Source: Streptomyces caatingaensis
Lineage (GTDB): Bacteria > Actinomycetota > Actinomycetes > Streptomycetales > Streptomycetaceae
Reading direction: 5' to 3'
Assembly: GCF_001187435.1 (NCBI RefSeq)
Contig: NZ_LFXA01000005.1
Span: 1 to 64,000 of the forward strand
DNA length: 64,000 nucleotides
A model generated the notes under the pieces. That model was not told the origin of the DNA. It ran no database searches and saw only the letters and a program-made list of their open reading frames with translations. Shown piece after piece: positions 16,700-26,126 of the stretch. Position 1 is the stretch's first letter, and every line of letters starts with the position of its first letter. The translations under genes and the position numbers were made by a program.

Positions 16700-16921
16700 A
16701 TGGCCAACCCCCATCAGTACCAGCCTGAGGGCAACCAGGACCCGGCGGGCAGCACCCAGATGTTCCGTGCCTTCGTCGACGAGGGCGCCTCCGGCCGGCA
16801 GCCGGCCGCTCCGTCCTCCCGGGGCCGGCGGGCCTCCTCGGGCCCCCGTGTGGGCCTGATCGTCGGCGTGATCATCGCGATCGTGGTCGTGGCGACGGTG
16901 GCCTGGCTGGCACTCGTCTGA
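16700..16921 (+). CDS. Small conserved C-terminally anchored membrane protein
   Basis: 73 residues from ATG 16700. The first 50 residues are polar and disordered (MANPHQYQPEGNQDPAGSTQ). Residues 52-72 (VGLIVGVIIAIVVVATVAWL) form a single membrane helix ending at the C-terminus, so the bulk faces the cytoplasm. This is the typical form of a Streptomyces small tail-anchored protein. Function unknown. It converges on the sigma-factor gene at 17,169; the 250 bp between are GC-rich with only weak hairpin potential. Confidence 0.65.
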   Translation: MANPHQYQPEGNQDPAGSTQMFRAFVDEGASGRQPAAPSSRGRRASSGPRVGLIVGVIIAIVVVATVAWLALV

Positions 16922-17168
16922 CGCGGCGCGCCACGGGCGCCGCGGAGCCCGGCGCACGGCCGCCCGGCGGCTGGTGCGCCCCTTCGCCCTGCCCGGAGCC
17001 GGGCACGGGCCTGCGGCCGTTCCCGGATGGCGGGTCGCCGGCCGGTGGTGCGTGGGTGTCACGTCCGGCCGGACGGCCCGGCGGCCCCCGCCGCGACTGT
17101 GCTCGCGGCCGCCGCTGCCGTGCCCGGGGGACGGTCGGTCGGGGAGGTGGAGCGCCGTACGGCGCCGG

Positions 17169-18005
17169 TCAGTCGGCGATCAGCCCCTCGCGCAGCTGCG
17201 AGAGCGTCCGCGTCAGCAGGCGCGAGACGTGCATCTGGGAGATGCCGACCTCCTCGCCGATCTGGGACTGCGTCATGTTCGCGAAGAACCGGAGCATGAT
17301 GATCTGGCGCTCCCGCGGCGGCAGTTTGGCCAGCAGCGGCTTGAGCGACTCCCGGTACTCCACGCCCTCCAGCGCCGAGTCCTCGTAGCCGAGGCGGTCG
17401 GCCAGCGAGCCCTCGCCGCCGTCGTCCTCCGGCGAGGGGGAGTCGAGCGAGCTGGCCGTGTAGGCGTTGCCCACGGCGAGGCCGTCGACCACGTCCTCCT
17501 CGGAGACGCCCAGGCACAGGGCCAGTTCGGGCACCGTCGGCGAGCGGTCCAGCTTCTGCGCCAGCTCGTCGCTGGCCTTCGTCAGGGCGAGCCGCAGCTC
17601 CTGGAGCCGCCGCGGCACCCGCACCGACCAGCTGGTGTCCCGGAAGAAGCGTTTGATCTCACCGACCACCGTCGGCATCGCGAACGTGGGGAATTCCACG
17701 CCCCGTTCGCAGTCGAAGCGGTCGATGGCCTTGATCAACCCGATCGTGCCGACCTGGACGATGTCCTCCATCGGCTCGTTGCGGCTCCGGAAGCGGGCCG
17801 CCGCGTACCGCACCAGGGGGAGGTTGAGCTCGATGAGGGTGTCGCGGACGTACGTGCGCTCGGCGCTGTCCCGCTCCAGGGCCGCCAGGCGCAGGAACAG
17901 GGAGCGGGAGAGGGTGCGGGTGTCGATGGCTTCGCAGTCGGCCGGCACGGTGTGCGGTGCGTCGTCAGTGGCGAGCACCTTCGCGCTGCCCAGGTCTACG
18001 GACAT
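17169..18005 (-). CDS. sigN: SigB-family RNA polymerase sigma factor (SigN-like)
   Basis: 278 residues from ATG 18005 behind AAGGGGGTGGC. Sigma-70 region 2 is at about 60-130 ([52 protein letters not shown]). Region 3 includes VRVPRRLQELRLALTKASDE. Region 4 ends LPPRERQIIMLRFFANMTQS and HVSRLLTRTLSQLREGL. It belongs to the stress/sporulation SigB/F/G type that recognises promoters with GTTT and GGGTA boxes. It lies directly downstream of a second such gene, matching from memory the sigN-sigF pair of S. coelicolor. The symbol is assigned by neighbourhood and is less certain than the family. Confidence 0.8.
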   Translation of the reverse strand: MSVDLGSAKVLATDDAPHTVPADCEAIDTRTLSRSLFLRLAALERDSAERTYVRDTLIELNLPLVRYAAARFRSRNEPMEDIVQVGTIGLIKAIDRFDCERGVEFPTFAMPTVVGEIKRFFRDTSWSVRVPRRLQELRLALTKASDELAQKLDRSPTVPELALCLGVSEEDVVDGLAVGNAYTASSLDSPSPEDDGGEGSLADRLGYEDSALEGVEYRESLKPLLAKLPPRERQIIMLRFFANMTQSQIGEEVGISQMHVSRLLTRTLSQLREGLIAD

Positions 18006-18217
18006 GCCACCCCCTTGAGGTCGCGGACGGATCACAGCGGCACCCCCGGTCATGGGTACGGCGCGAGGGGTTCAGCCCCCACCTGAATACCGGAGGCTGC
18101 GCTGTGGCAAACGCAGTTCCAGCAGAATGTCACATGTCGGCAACACGCTGTAGCGTCAAGTCGACATATCTGCCGCACGACCCCAAGGGGCGTCAAGGGC
18201 CGTATCCCCCACAAGGG

Positions 18218-19099
18218 TTAGGCATCGATTCGATTTGCGGAGCGCAGTCGGGCGAAGCTGCGGGAGAGCAGCCGCGACACGTGCATCTGGGACACCCCCA
18301 GCTCCGCACTGATCTGCGACTGGGTCAGATTGCTGTAGTAGCGCAGCAGGAGGATGCGCTGCTCGCGCTCCGGCAGCTGGACGAGCAGGTGGCGCACCAG
18401 GTCGCGGTGTTCCACGCCGGCGAGCGCCGGGTCCTCGTAGCCGATCCGGTCCAGCAGGCCGGGCAGGCCGTCGCCCTCCTGGGCCGCCTCCAGCGAGGTC
18501 GCGTGGTACGAGCGCCCCGCCTCGATGCAGGCCAGCACCTCGTCCTCGCCGATCTTCAGCCGCTCGGCGATCTCGGCGGTGGTCGGCGACCGGCCGTGCA
18601 GCACCGTCAGGTCCTCGGTGGCGCCGTTGACCTGGACCCACAGCTCGTGCAGCCGGCGCGGCACGTGCACCGTGCGCACGTTGTCGCGGAAGTAACGCTT
18701 GATCTCGCCGACGACGGTCGGCATGGCGAAGGTCGGGAACTGGACGCCGCGGTCGGGGTCGAACCGGTCGATCGCGTTGATGAGACCGATCGTGCCGACC
18801 TGGATCACGTCCTCCATCGGCTCGTTGCGGCTGCGAAAACGCGCCGCGGCGTAGCGCACGAGCGGGAGGTTGGCCTCGATCAGGGCGGTGCGCACGCGGG
18901 CGTGTTCGGGGGTGCCCGGCTCCAGCCGGGAGAACTCCTTGAAGAGCACCTGGGTCAGCGCCCTGGCGTCCGCGCCCCGGCTCTCCCGGGTCGGAGCCTC
19001 CGGGACCTGCGAGGGGTTCCCTTCCGACGCCGTCTCCTCTGACGCTGTTGGGGCCGGCACGGTCACACCACCCTTCGCGGTCAGCTCCAGGGCACTCAT
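18218..19099 (-). CDS. sigF: RNA polymerase sigma factor SigF (SigB family, sporulation)
   Basis: 293 residues. A variable N-terminal tail is followed by region 2 with [20 protein letters not shown] and [20 protein letters not shown], then [20 protein letters not shown], and region 4 [20 protein letters not shown] with [19 protein letters not shown]. This matches my memory of S. coelicolor SigF, needed for spore maturation, throughout the core. The start ATG 19099 has a weak ribosome site. GTG 19060 (MPAPTASEE), behind AAGGGTGG, is an alternative that would match the shorter N-terminus. The gene pair with sigN is separated by 212 bp, so sigN probably has its own promoter. Confidence 0.85.
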   Translation of the reverse strand: MSALELTAKGGVTVPAPTASEETASEGNPSQVPEAPTRESRGADARALTQVLFKEFSRLEPGTPEHARVRTALIEANLPLVRYAAARFRSRNEPMEDVIQVGTIGLINAIDRFDPDRGVQFPTFAMPTVVGEIKRYFRDNVRTVHVPRRLHELWVQVNGATEDLTVLHGRSPTTAEIAERLKIGEDEVLACIEAGRSYHATSLEAAQEGDGLPGLLDRIGYEDPALAGVEHRDLVRHLLVQLPEREQRILLLRYYSNLTQSQISAELGVSQMHVSRLLSRSFARLRSANRIDA

Positions 19100-19197
19100 C
19101 CGTCAAAAGCGGTCATAGCATCACAAGACATGTCCACTGTGTGCAAGCACCGCATTACTCCGTGTTGACCGTGGGGTTGGGGCCGCGGGCGGATGCA

Positions 19198-19232
19198 CGA
19201 CGGCCCCCCGCCGTGGGGGCGGGGGGCCGTCG
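19198..19232. terminator. Strong hairpin terminator after the Dabb gene
   Basis: Perfect 15-bp G/C stem (19198-19212 with 19218-19232), located 27 bases beyond the stop of the minus-strand gene at 19,259. Confidence 0.65.
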
Positions 19233-19258
19233 CGGGGCACGGGCGGCGGGGGCGCCGC

Positions 19259-19552
19259 TCAGAACGGATAGTCGGCGATCACCCACGTGGCGAACTCCCG
19301 CCACAGCGCGGCGGCCGCCCGGTGCTCCGGGTGGTCCAGGTACCGCTGGAGCGCCTCGGCGTCCTCGACGGCGGAGTTGATGGCGAAGTCGTAGGCGATG
19401 GGCCGGTCCGAGATGTTCCAGGCGCACTCCCAGAAGCGGAGTTCGGGGACGGTGTCCCGCAGGCGCTCGAACGCCTCCACACCGGCGACCACCCGCGGGT
19501 CGTCGCGCTCGACGCCCTCGTCGAGCTTGAACAGGACGAGATGACGGATCAC
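19259..19552 (-). CDS. Dabb (stress-responsive alpha/beta barrel) domain protein
   Basis: 97 residues starting MIRHLVLFKLDEGVERDDP. The opening strand with His-4 and Phe-8, the helix GVEAFERLRDTVPELRFWEC, the strand YDFAINSAVEDAEALQRYL and the HPEHRA motif near the C-terminus are all features of the ferredoxin-like dimeric Dabb family. Members are stress-induced or act as small cyclases and heme-free dimers. No catalytic residue can be assigned here. Same strand as the small membrane protein and the sigma genes. Confidence 0.75.
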   Translation of the reverse strand: MIRHLVLFKLDEGVERDDPRVVAGVEAFERLRDTVPELRFWECAWNISDRPIAYDFAINSAVEDAEALQRYLDHPEHRAAAALWREFATWVIADYPF

Positions 19553-19592
19553 GGTGCCGCCGCCTTCCTGGCCGTCTTCCCGGCCGCCGGAC

Positions 19593-19757
19593 TCATTTGA
19601 TGAGCTGGGTCATGAACTCGCCGATGCTCTTGGCCGCGTCCGAGGTGCCCTCGAAGCCCATCTGCACGAGTTCGGCCGCGCGGGCGGGGGAGTGGATGAT
19701 CGTGTATCCCACGAATACGACGAGGACCCAGAATGTGACCTTCTTGGCCTGAGTCAT
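19593..19757 (-). CDS. 54-residue membrane protein
   Basis: A short frame from ATG 19757: MTQAKKVTFWVLVVFVGYTI, then SPARAAELVQMGFEGTSDAA, ending in QLIK. Residues 6-22 form one transmembrane or signal-anchor helix, followed by an amphipathic tail. It is preceded by GGAGGCGATTGCTC (AGGCGAT) and lies 41 bp before the Dabb gene on the same strand. The codon pattern has the expected G/C third position. Function unknown; I believe similar small proteins are conserved in Streptomyces. Confidence 0.6.
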   Translation of the reverse strand: MTQAKKVTFWVLVVFVGYTIIHSPARAAELVQMGFEGTSDAAKSIGEFMTQLIK

Positions 19758-20437
19758 GAGCAATCGCCTCCCCGTTCCTTCCCCGCCGCGTCGCCCGTCC
19801 CCCGTGGCGCTCGCGAGAGTCTAACCGCACACACGGCCGACGGATCATGCTCGGCCGCAGGTCCGCACGGCCGCCGCGGGGCCGTGCTCACGCGGTCTTT
19901 AAGGACTTAAGGCCCGGCAAAGCGGGTCCTTCGCCCGCCCGTCCGCGGTATCCGGGGACGGAGGATGGGAGGACGCCCGTTCGGATCTGGCAGGAATTCG
20001 AAGGGCGGGGACATGGACCCTCTCTGCGGGGTCCGGGCCGCGCGCTTCCCCCCTGACTGCGGCCCGGACTCGGAGGCCGTGTCCTCATGGGGGAAGCGGC
20101 TTGTCCCCCCGATGCCGCTTCCCCCTCCTGCGTCAGCCGGAGCCCCGGCTCCGAACCGTTTCGCGCACTGGGTTCGGAGCCGGGGCTCCGCGTTTTCCCG
20201 GCTCCGGCCGCGCCGGCCCCTGCCCGGTCCGTTCTCCCGGTCATTTCCCCAACTGCGATGAACTCTGGGTCTGTTGAGGTGAGAAGCGCCCATGCCCGGG
20301 GCACCAGAAAGGCACACGGCCCGAGGCGTTCCCCCGGCTTCCGGGGCCGGCCGTCCCGGTGCGTGCGAGCGGGTCCCTCGCGGGGCGGGCCTGCGCCCCG
20401 GGATGGCAGATCGGTGAGGGAGAACGGTGAGGTTCGC
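19758..20437. other. Long intergenic region with three consecutive hairpins, no convincing gene
   Basis: Between the divergent 54-residue gene and the STAS gene. Hairpins: 20031-20041 with 20059-20069 (11 bp), 20089-20100 with 20114-20125 (12 bp) and 20139-20157 with 20171-20189 (19 bp, perfect). A frame starting ATG 20013 (MDPLCGVRAARFPPDCG), six bases after GAAGGGCGG, runs through all three but shows no family signature. The rest holds divergent promoters that I cannot place precisely. Confidence 0.5.
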
Positions 20438-20818
20438 ATGGGCGGGTACGAGCTCGCCTTCACCATGCGGGAGCGTGTGGCGGGGGGAGCGATCACCATT
20501 GAACTGGTGGGAGAGATCGACATCTTGGCGGAACAACAACTGGGGCCGCGGATCGAGGCGTTGGCCGGCCGGTGCCGGGCCGACCTCGTCATCGACCTGC
20601 GGGGAGTGACCTTCCTGGACGCCAGCGGGCTGAGGCTGCTCCTGCGGGCGCGGAACCGGGCGGTGCGCTGCGGCGGCCGGCTGCGCGTGGTGCGGGGCGG
20701 GCCGCGGGTGACCAAGGTGTTCCGTGTCGTCCAGCTGGAGGCCGCGTTCAGCTGGCTGGACGCGCCGCCGGGGACCGGCGTGCCGTGCGGGCCCCGGGAC
20801 GGGAGCGTGCCGGCCTAG
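20438..20818 (+). CDS. STAS-domain anti-sigma factor antagonist (BldG/SpoIIAA-like)
   Basis: 126 residues from ATG 20438 behind GGTGAGG. STAS fold: strands AITIELVGEIDILAEQQLGP and ADLVIDLRGVTFLDASGLRL, where S63 in LDASGL is the residue phosphorylated by an anti-sigma kinase in this family. It should bind an anti-sigma factor when unphosphorylated and free a SigB-type sigma factor; the sigF/sigN pair 1.3 kb away is an obvious candidate circuit (inference). The last 15 residues form a Gly/Pro-rich tail. An upstream in-frame GTG (20414) has a poorer ribosome site. Confidence 0.8.
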   Translation: MGGYELAFTMRERVAGGAITIELVGEIDILAEQQLGPRIEALAGRCRADLVIDLRGVTFLDASGLRLLLRARNRAVRCGGRLRVVRGGPRVTKVFRVVQLEAAFSWLDAPPGTGVPCGPRDGSVPA

Positions 20819-20890
20819 GCCGCCCTTCCCGTCGGACGGGCGCCGTCGACGTCCCGTCAGCGCCCGGGGAACGGCGTCCCGGAAACGGCC

Positions 20891-20921
20891 GAGGGCCCGA
20901 CCTGTATCAGGTCGGGCCCTC
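20891..20921. terminator. Terminator of tRNA-Ser / STAS gene
   Basis: Perfect 14-bp stem (20891-20904 with 20908-20921). It lies just beyond the tRNA 3' end on the minus strand and 73 bases after the STAS stop on the plus strand, so it can serve both. Confidence 0.65.
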
Positions 20922-20931
20922 GGGCGAAGAG

Positions 20932-21019
20932 CGGTAGCGGAGGGATTTGAACCCTCGGTGAGGTGTTGCCCCACACTCGCTTTCGAGGCGAGCTCCTTCG
21001 GCCGCTCGGACACGCTACC
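20932..21019 (-). tRNA. tRNA-Ser (anticodon CGA)
   Basis: 88-base class II tRNA. The acceptor GGTAGCG pairs with CGCTACC. The D arm is present, the anticodon loop is CTCGAAA with anticodon CGA, the variable arm is long, and the T arm contains GGGTTCAAATCCC. The discriminator is G; CCA is not encoded. Reads UCG serine codons. Confidence 0.92.
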
Positions 21020-21088
21020 GAGAGGAAGCTTAGCGGACGATGGGCCGTACGCCGAAATCGGCCCCGGAGGGCGGCCGCGGAGCGGCGG

Positions 21089-22147
<1,059 letters not shown>

Positions 22148-22316
22148 TCATAGGCGGTGCCGGGCCGGACGGGGACAGCACCCCGCCCACTCGGAATCGT
22201 GGCAGAAACCCGGCCGTTGCGAGAGGTCTTCCGCGCTGCGTCGTGCAGTAGTCCGAGAGATGTGGCTCACCCGGCGGCCGGTCCTCTGCCATCCGGGCGC
22301 CCGCCGCGGCGGGCCG

Positions 22317-22529
22317 TCACCACCGGAACGTACGCATCCGCATCTGCTGGCGCATCCGGGCGGCCCGCGCCCTGCGCGGCTGCACCCGGGCCCGCAGCTC
22401 CCTCGCCTCGTTCAGCTCCCGCAGGAACTGCGCGCGCCTGCGCCGTCGCTCGGCGTCGTCGTCGACGGGCGCCTCGGCCTCGCCCGTGCCCTCCGGGGGC
22501 TCCACGTCCCGTTCGTCGCGGTCGGCCAT
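22317..22529 (-). CDS. Small Arg-rich conserved protein
   Basis: 70 residues from ATG 22529. The N-terminus is acidic ([20 protein letters not shown]) and the C-terminus strongly basic ([20 protein letters not shown]). This charge split suggests nucleic-acid or ribosome association, but that is inference. It lies divergently next to upp, at the position where Streptomyces genomes commonly carry such a small gene. No motif. Confidence 0.55.
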   Translation of the reverse strand: MADRDERDVEPPEGTGEAEAPVDDDAERRRRRAQFLRELNEARELRARVQPRRARAARMRQQMRMRTFRW

Positions 22530-22667
22530 GCGCAGCACCACCTCGTGCCGAGGTCCTCGCCCGGTGGGGCGCACCAGGCGTACGTGCCCACTTTCCCCCT
22601 AAGTGATGGTTTGATGCCACCGTGCGGCCGGGAGCCGGTGTCCGAAAGCTCGGTTAATGTCGTTGTC

Positions 22668-23303
22668 ATGCGGATCCACGTCGTCGACCACCCGCTGGTG
22701 GCGCACAAACTCACCACGCTGCGCGACAAGCGCACCGATTCCCCCACGTTCCGGCGGCTCGCCGACGAGCTGGTCACCCTGCTCGCCTACGAGGCGACGC
22801 GTGACGTGCGGACCGAGCAGGTCGACATCGAGTCGCCGGTCACCCCGACGACCGGCGTCAAGCTGTCGCACCCGCGGCCGCTGGTCGTGCCGATCCTGCG
22901 GGCGGGCCTGGGCATGCTGGACGGCATGGTCCGCCTGCTGCCCACGGCCGAGGTCGGCTTCCTGGGCATGATCCGCAACGAGGAGACCCTCAAGGCGGAG
23001 ACCTACGCCACGCGCATGCCCGACGACCTCTCCGGCCGCCAGGTCTACGTCCTGGACCCGATGCTGGCCACCGGCGGCACCCTCGTCGCGGCGATCAACG
23101 AGCTGATCTCCCGCGGCGCGGACGACGTCACGGCCATCTGCCTGCTCGCCGCCCCCGAGGGCGTCGAGGTCATGGAGCGCGAGCTGGCGGGCGCGCCGGT
23201 GACCGTGGTCACCGCCTCGGTGGACGAGCGCCTCAACGAGGACGGCTACATCGTCCCGGGTCTCGGCGACGCGGGCGACCGCATGTACGGGACGGCCGGC
23301 TGA
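22668..23303 (+). CDS. upp: Uracil phosphoribosyltransferase
   Basis: 211 residues from ATG 22668. It converts uracil and PRPP to UMP in pyrimidine salvage. N-terminus [20 protein letters not shown] is the conserved UPRTase opening (HPLxxHKLTxLRD). The PRPP-binding loop is [16 protein letters not shown] near residue 130, and the uracil-binding [17 protein letters not shown] closes the protein. Length matches the family. Converges with the LytR-C gene four bases after its stop. Confidence 0.95.
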   Translation: MRIHVVDHPLVAHKLTTLRDKRTDSPTFRRLADELVTLLAYEATRDVRTEQVDIESPVTPTTGVKLSHPRPLVVPILRAGLGMLDGMVRLLPTAEVGFLGMIRNEETLKAETYATRMPDDLSGRQVYVLDPMLATGGTLVAAINELISRGADDVTAICLLAAPEGVEVMERELAGAPVTVVTASVDERLNEDGYIVPGLGDAGDRMYGTAG

Positions 23304-23307
23304 CCGG

Positions 23308-23970
23308 TCAGCACTTGGCGGCACCCCCCGACGGCGAGGACGACGGCGGGGTGGCCGCCGGTCCGGAGCCAGCGTCCCTCGGCGGCGCGAGCTCCTTGAA
23401 CCCGGCACCGATGATCAGGTCGATGTCCTCGCCCTTGCGGACGTCGGCCTTGACCTCGGCGCCCTCCACCTGCTCCTGGAGCACGCGCATCGCGGTGTCG
23501 GTGTCCTCCGGGGCGCCCAGCAGCAGCGCCGTTCCGTTCACGTTCTTGTCGTAGGGCGCCGGGGCGTTGCCCACCTTGCCGATGCGGAAGCCGCGCTGCT
23601 TGAGCTCGTCCGCGGTGGTCTTGGCGAGGCCGCTGCGCGGCGTGGCGTTGTAGACGTTGACGGTGATGTCGGCGGGCCTGGGGAGCTGCTCGCGCGGGGC
23701 GGCGTGACCGGCCGCCCGTGCGTCGGTCCGGTCGCCGTGCGCGGCCTTGCCGCAGTCGTCGTTCTTCCGGGCCGCCTGCGGGGTGCCCCCGCCGCCCGAG
23801 AAGACGTCGACGAGCTGGAGCGTCCCCCAGCCACCCAGTCCCAGGACGGCGACCGCGACGGCGGCGGCGAGCACGATCCTTTTCGGGCTCCTCGGCCGGC
23901 GCATGTGCGGGAAGCGACGGCCCGTGACGCGATACTTTCCGCCCATGCCAGGAGGGGTGAGCATGCTCAT
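23308..23970 (-). CDS. Membrane-anchored LytR C-terminal-domain protein
   Basis: 220 residues. A basic N-terminus (RRPRSPKRI) precedes a transmembrane segment at about 32-52 (VLAAAVAVAVLGLGGWGTLQ). The LytR_C domain covers about 100-185 (ITVNVYNATPRSGLAKTTAD, ELKQRGFRIGKVGNAPAPYD, VLQEQVEGAEVKADVRKGED), with a Pro/Ser-rich tail. Such proteins sit at the cell surface and are linked to cell-wall polymer attachment. Start ATG 23970 is taken; two more in-frame ATGs follow closely (23964 and 23946). Confidence 0.75.
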   Translation of the reverse strand: MSMLTPPGMGGKYRVTGRRFPHMRRPRSPKRIVLAAAVAVAVLGLGGWGTLQLVDVFSGGGGTPQAARKNDDCGKAAHGDRTDARAAGHAAPREQLPRPADITVNVYNATPRSGLAKTTADELKQRGFRIGKVGNAPAPYDKNVNGTALLLGAPEDTDTAMRVLQEQVEGAEVKADVRKGEDIDLIIGAGFKELAPPRDAGSGPAATPPSSSPSGGAAKC

Positions 23971-24106
23971 GGGCGCAGCGTAGTGCGGCCGGGGGCCGGT
24001 GCCTACTAGATGATCAACGGTTGCGCGGACCCCAACCCAAAAGGGCCAATAACGGCCGTAAACCGCCGTGAAACACGGGACGAGGGGCCACGGAAGGGCC
24101 CTTTGA

Positions 24107-24403
24107 TCAGTCCAGTTCGAGCACGCGTGCGTGCAGGACCTGGCGCTGCTGGAGCGCCGCGCGGACCGCGCGGTGCAGGCCGTCCTCCAGGTAGAGGTCG
24201 CCCTGCCACTTCACGACGTGGGCGAAGAGATCGCCGTAGAAGGTCGAGTCCTCCGCGAGGAGCGTCTCGAGGTCGAGCTGCTGCTTGGTGGTCACCAGCT
24301 GGTCAAGGCGTACCGGGCGCGGGGCGACGTCCGCCCACTGGCGGGTGCTTTCCCGGCCGTGGTCGGGGTACGGCCGACCGTTTCCGATGCGCTTGAAGAT
24401 CAC
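24107..24403 (-). CDS. Conserved 98-residue actinobacterial protein
   Basis: Starts MIFKRIGNGRPYPDHGREST and ends LHRAVRAALQQRQVLHARVL. The middle has FYGDLFAHVVKWQGDLYLED. It is highly conserved in Streptomyces in my memory and sometimes labelled a VapB-family antitoxin, but I see no partner toxin next to it and no ribbon-helix-helix signature, so that label is doubtful. Position between the LytR-C gene and a DNA glycosylase is typical. Confidence 0.6.
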   Translation of the reverse strand: MIFKRIGNGRPYPDHGRESTRQWADVAPRPVRLDQLVTTKQQLDLETLLAEDSTFYGDLFAHVVKWQGDLYLEDGLHRAVRAALQQRQVLHARVLELD

Positions 24404-24530
24404 ACGGAAAGCCTACCGGGCCCGTGGCGCCCGGCGCAGCCATGGCGCGGGAGTCGGAAGGCGACAATCGGCCGCAAACCGGGAACCGCCGCGGGGGAAC
24501 AGGTGTGCACAGCCTGTGGACCGCCCGTCG

Positions 24531-25124
24531 TCAGCCCTTCCGGGCCTTGGCCGCCCGCTTCATCTCCTGCTTGTGGGCGCGGACCTCGGCCAGGGAGCCG
24601 GGCCCCGTGATGTCGGCGACCGAACGGCGGCTGCCCTCCTCGCCGTACGGTCCCGCCGCGGCCCGCCAGCCCTCCGGCCGGACGCCGAGCTGCTTGCCCA
24701 GCAGGGCCAGGAAGATCTGCGCCTTCTGCCTGCCGAACCCGGGCAGGTCCTCCAGCCGCGCCAGCAGCTCGCGGCCGGTGCCGGCGTCCCGCCACAGTGC
24801 GGAGGCGTCGCCGTCGTAGTGCTCGACGAGGTGACGGCACAGCGACTGGATCCTCTTGGCCATGGCCGCCGGGTAGCGGTGCACGGCGGGCTTCCGCGCG
24901 CAGAGCTCCTCGAACGCCCCGGGGTCGTAGGCGGCGATCTCGTGGGCGTCCAGGTCGTCGCGGCCCAGGCGCCGCGCCAGCGTGTACGGGCCGGTGAAGG
25001 CCCACTCCATGGGGATCTGCTGGTCCAGCAGCATCCCGGTCAGCGCCGCCAGCGGGCTGCGCGAGAGCAGCGCGTCGGCCTCGGCCTGCTGGGCCAGCCG
25101 GAGGGGGTGCTCCATGGCGTCCAT
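24531..25124 (-). CDS. HhH-GPD base-excision DNA glycosylase-like protein
   Basis: 197 residues from ATG 25124 (ATG 25115 and 25160 are alternatives; GGAGGG lies 12 bases before 25124). The helix-hairpin-helix is LLARLEDLPGFGRQKAQIFL, preceded by the helical DNA-glycosylase core LAALTGMLLDQQIPMEWAFT. The family removes damaged bases; the usual catalytic Asp following the hairpin is not obvious here, so activity is uncertain. Lys-rich C-terminus (EMKRAAKARKG). Confidence 0.75.
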   Translation of the reverse strand: MDAMEHPLRLAQQAEADALLSRSPLAALTGMLLDQQIPMEWAFTGPYTLARRLGRDDLDAHEIAAYDPGAFEELCARKPAVHRYPAAMAKRIQSLCRHLVEHYDGDASALWRDAGTGRELLARLEDLPGFGRQKAQIFLALLGKQLGVRPEGWRAAAGPYGEEGSRRSVADITGPGSLAEVRAHKQEMKRAAKARKG

Positions 25125-25161
25125 GGCATCGATCGTCCCTCCGGCCCGCTCGCGCCGCATG

Positions 25162-25914
25162 TCACGCGAGGCCGGCGAGCCGCCGCTCGACGGCCTTGGG
25201 GTCGCGGCGCCACTCGTCGCCGATCTCCCGGGCGAACGCGTCGGGGAAGATCTCGTCCGCGCCCGCCTCGACGCCGTCGACGATCGCCGCGGCCACGTCG
25301 GCGGCGCTCGCCCGGGGGAAGTCGCCCATGGCCGGGAGGGCGTCGGTGGTCAGACGCAGCATGTCCGTCTCGACGGGGCCGGGGAAGACCGCGTGCACGT
25401 CGATGCCGCGCGGGGCGAGGTCGAGGCGGACGGCCTGGGTCAACGCGTTGAGCGCGGCCTTCGAGGCGGGGTAGCCGCCCATGGACGGGGTTCCGGCGAA
25501 GGCGCCGACGCTGATCACGTTGGCCACGGCCCCGCCGCCGTTGCGCTCGATGACGGGCGCGAAGGCGCGCAGGACGCGCAGGGTGCCGAGCCAGTTCGTG
25601 TTCATCACGGTCTCGACGTCCCTGAGGTCCATCTCCAGCAGGTGGCCCATGGCGTGGACGCCGGCGTTGTTGACCAGGGGCGTCACGTCGGGCGCGGTCG
25701 CCGCGGCGGCGGTGACCGAGGTGGGGTCGGTGATGTCGAGGGCGAGCGGACGGATCCGCTCGGGGTCCTGTCCGGTCACCGCCGCCAGCGTCCCGGGATC
25801 CCTCGCCCCCGCGTGGACGCGCGCGGCGCCGCGTTCCAGGAAGGCGGTGACGAGGGCGCTCCCGATGCCGCGGTTGGCGCCGGTGACCAGGACGACGGCG
25901 TTGTGGACACGCAT
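25162..25914 (-). CDS. Short-chain dehydrogenase/reductase
   Basis: 250 residues from ATG 25914, seven bases after GGAG. Classical SDR: cofactor loop VTGANRGIGSALVTA, NNAG motif LVNNAGVHAMGH, Ser in VISVGAFAGTPSMGG and catalytic YxxxK in GGYPASKAALNALTQ. Oxidises or reduces an unknown alcohol or ketone with NAD(P). It is divergent from the alpha/beta hydrolase with a shared 210-bp region holding two matching boxes, so both are probably controlled by one TetR-type regulator encoded elsewhere. Confidence 0.85.
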   Translation of the reverse strand: MRVHNAVVLVTGANRGIGSALVTAFLERGAARVHAGARDPGTLAAVTGQDPERIRPLALDITDPTSVTAAAATAPDVTPLVNNAGVHAMGHLLEMDLRDVETVMNTNWLGTLRVLRAFAPVIERNGGGAVANVISVGAFAGTPSMGGYPASKAALNALTQAVRLDLAPRGIDVHAVFPGPVETDMLRLTTDALPAMGDFPRASAADVAAAIVDGVEAGADEIFPDAFAREIGDEWRRDPKAVERRLAGLA

Positions 25915-26049
25915 GCGGGCTCCTCGGGTCGGTGAAGCAGTGGTACCCGCGCGACGGAGGGCGGTCACCCGTGTCACCCATGTCGCCCGGTTACCGCCCG
26001 CTTGTCGCCGCGTCGGGGCGGTGTCCCCCGGGGGAGCAGAGGGAGTGAG

Positions 26050-26107
26050 TAGATCGTTCGCTCTAGAGCTGCTAAGGTCTGGCCAGGGCGTGAATAGAAC
26101 GTTCGTT
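26050..26107. promoter_or_regulatory. Two direct 13-bp boxes between SDR and hydrolase genes
   Basis: TAGATCGTTCGCT (26050-26062) and TAGAACGTTCGTT (26095-26107) match at 11 of 13 positions, 45 bp apart; the second contains the AACGTT palindrome. Typical of TetR-family operators flanking a promoter. No regulator gene is adjacent. Confidence 0.4.
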
Positions 26108-26126
26108 ACAGCACTTGGGGGGATCC

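Noticed and set aside
24107..24403. VapB-type antitoxin label for the 98-residue protein
   Set aside because: No toxin gene adjacent and no ribbon-helix-helix pattern visible.
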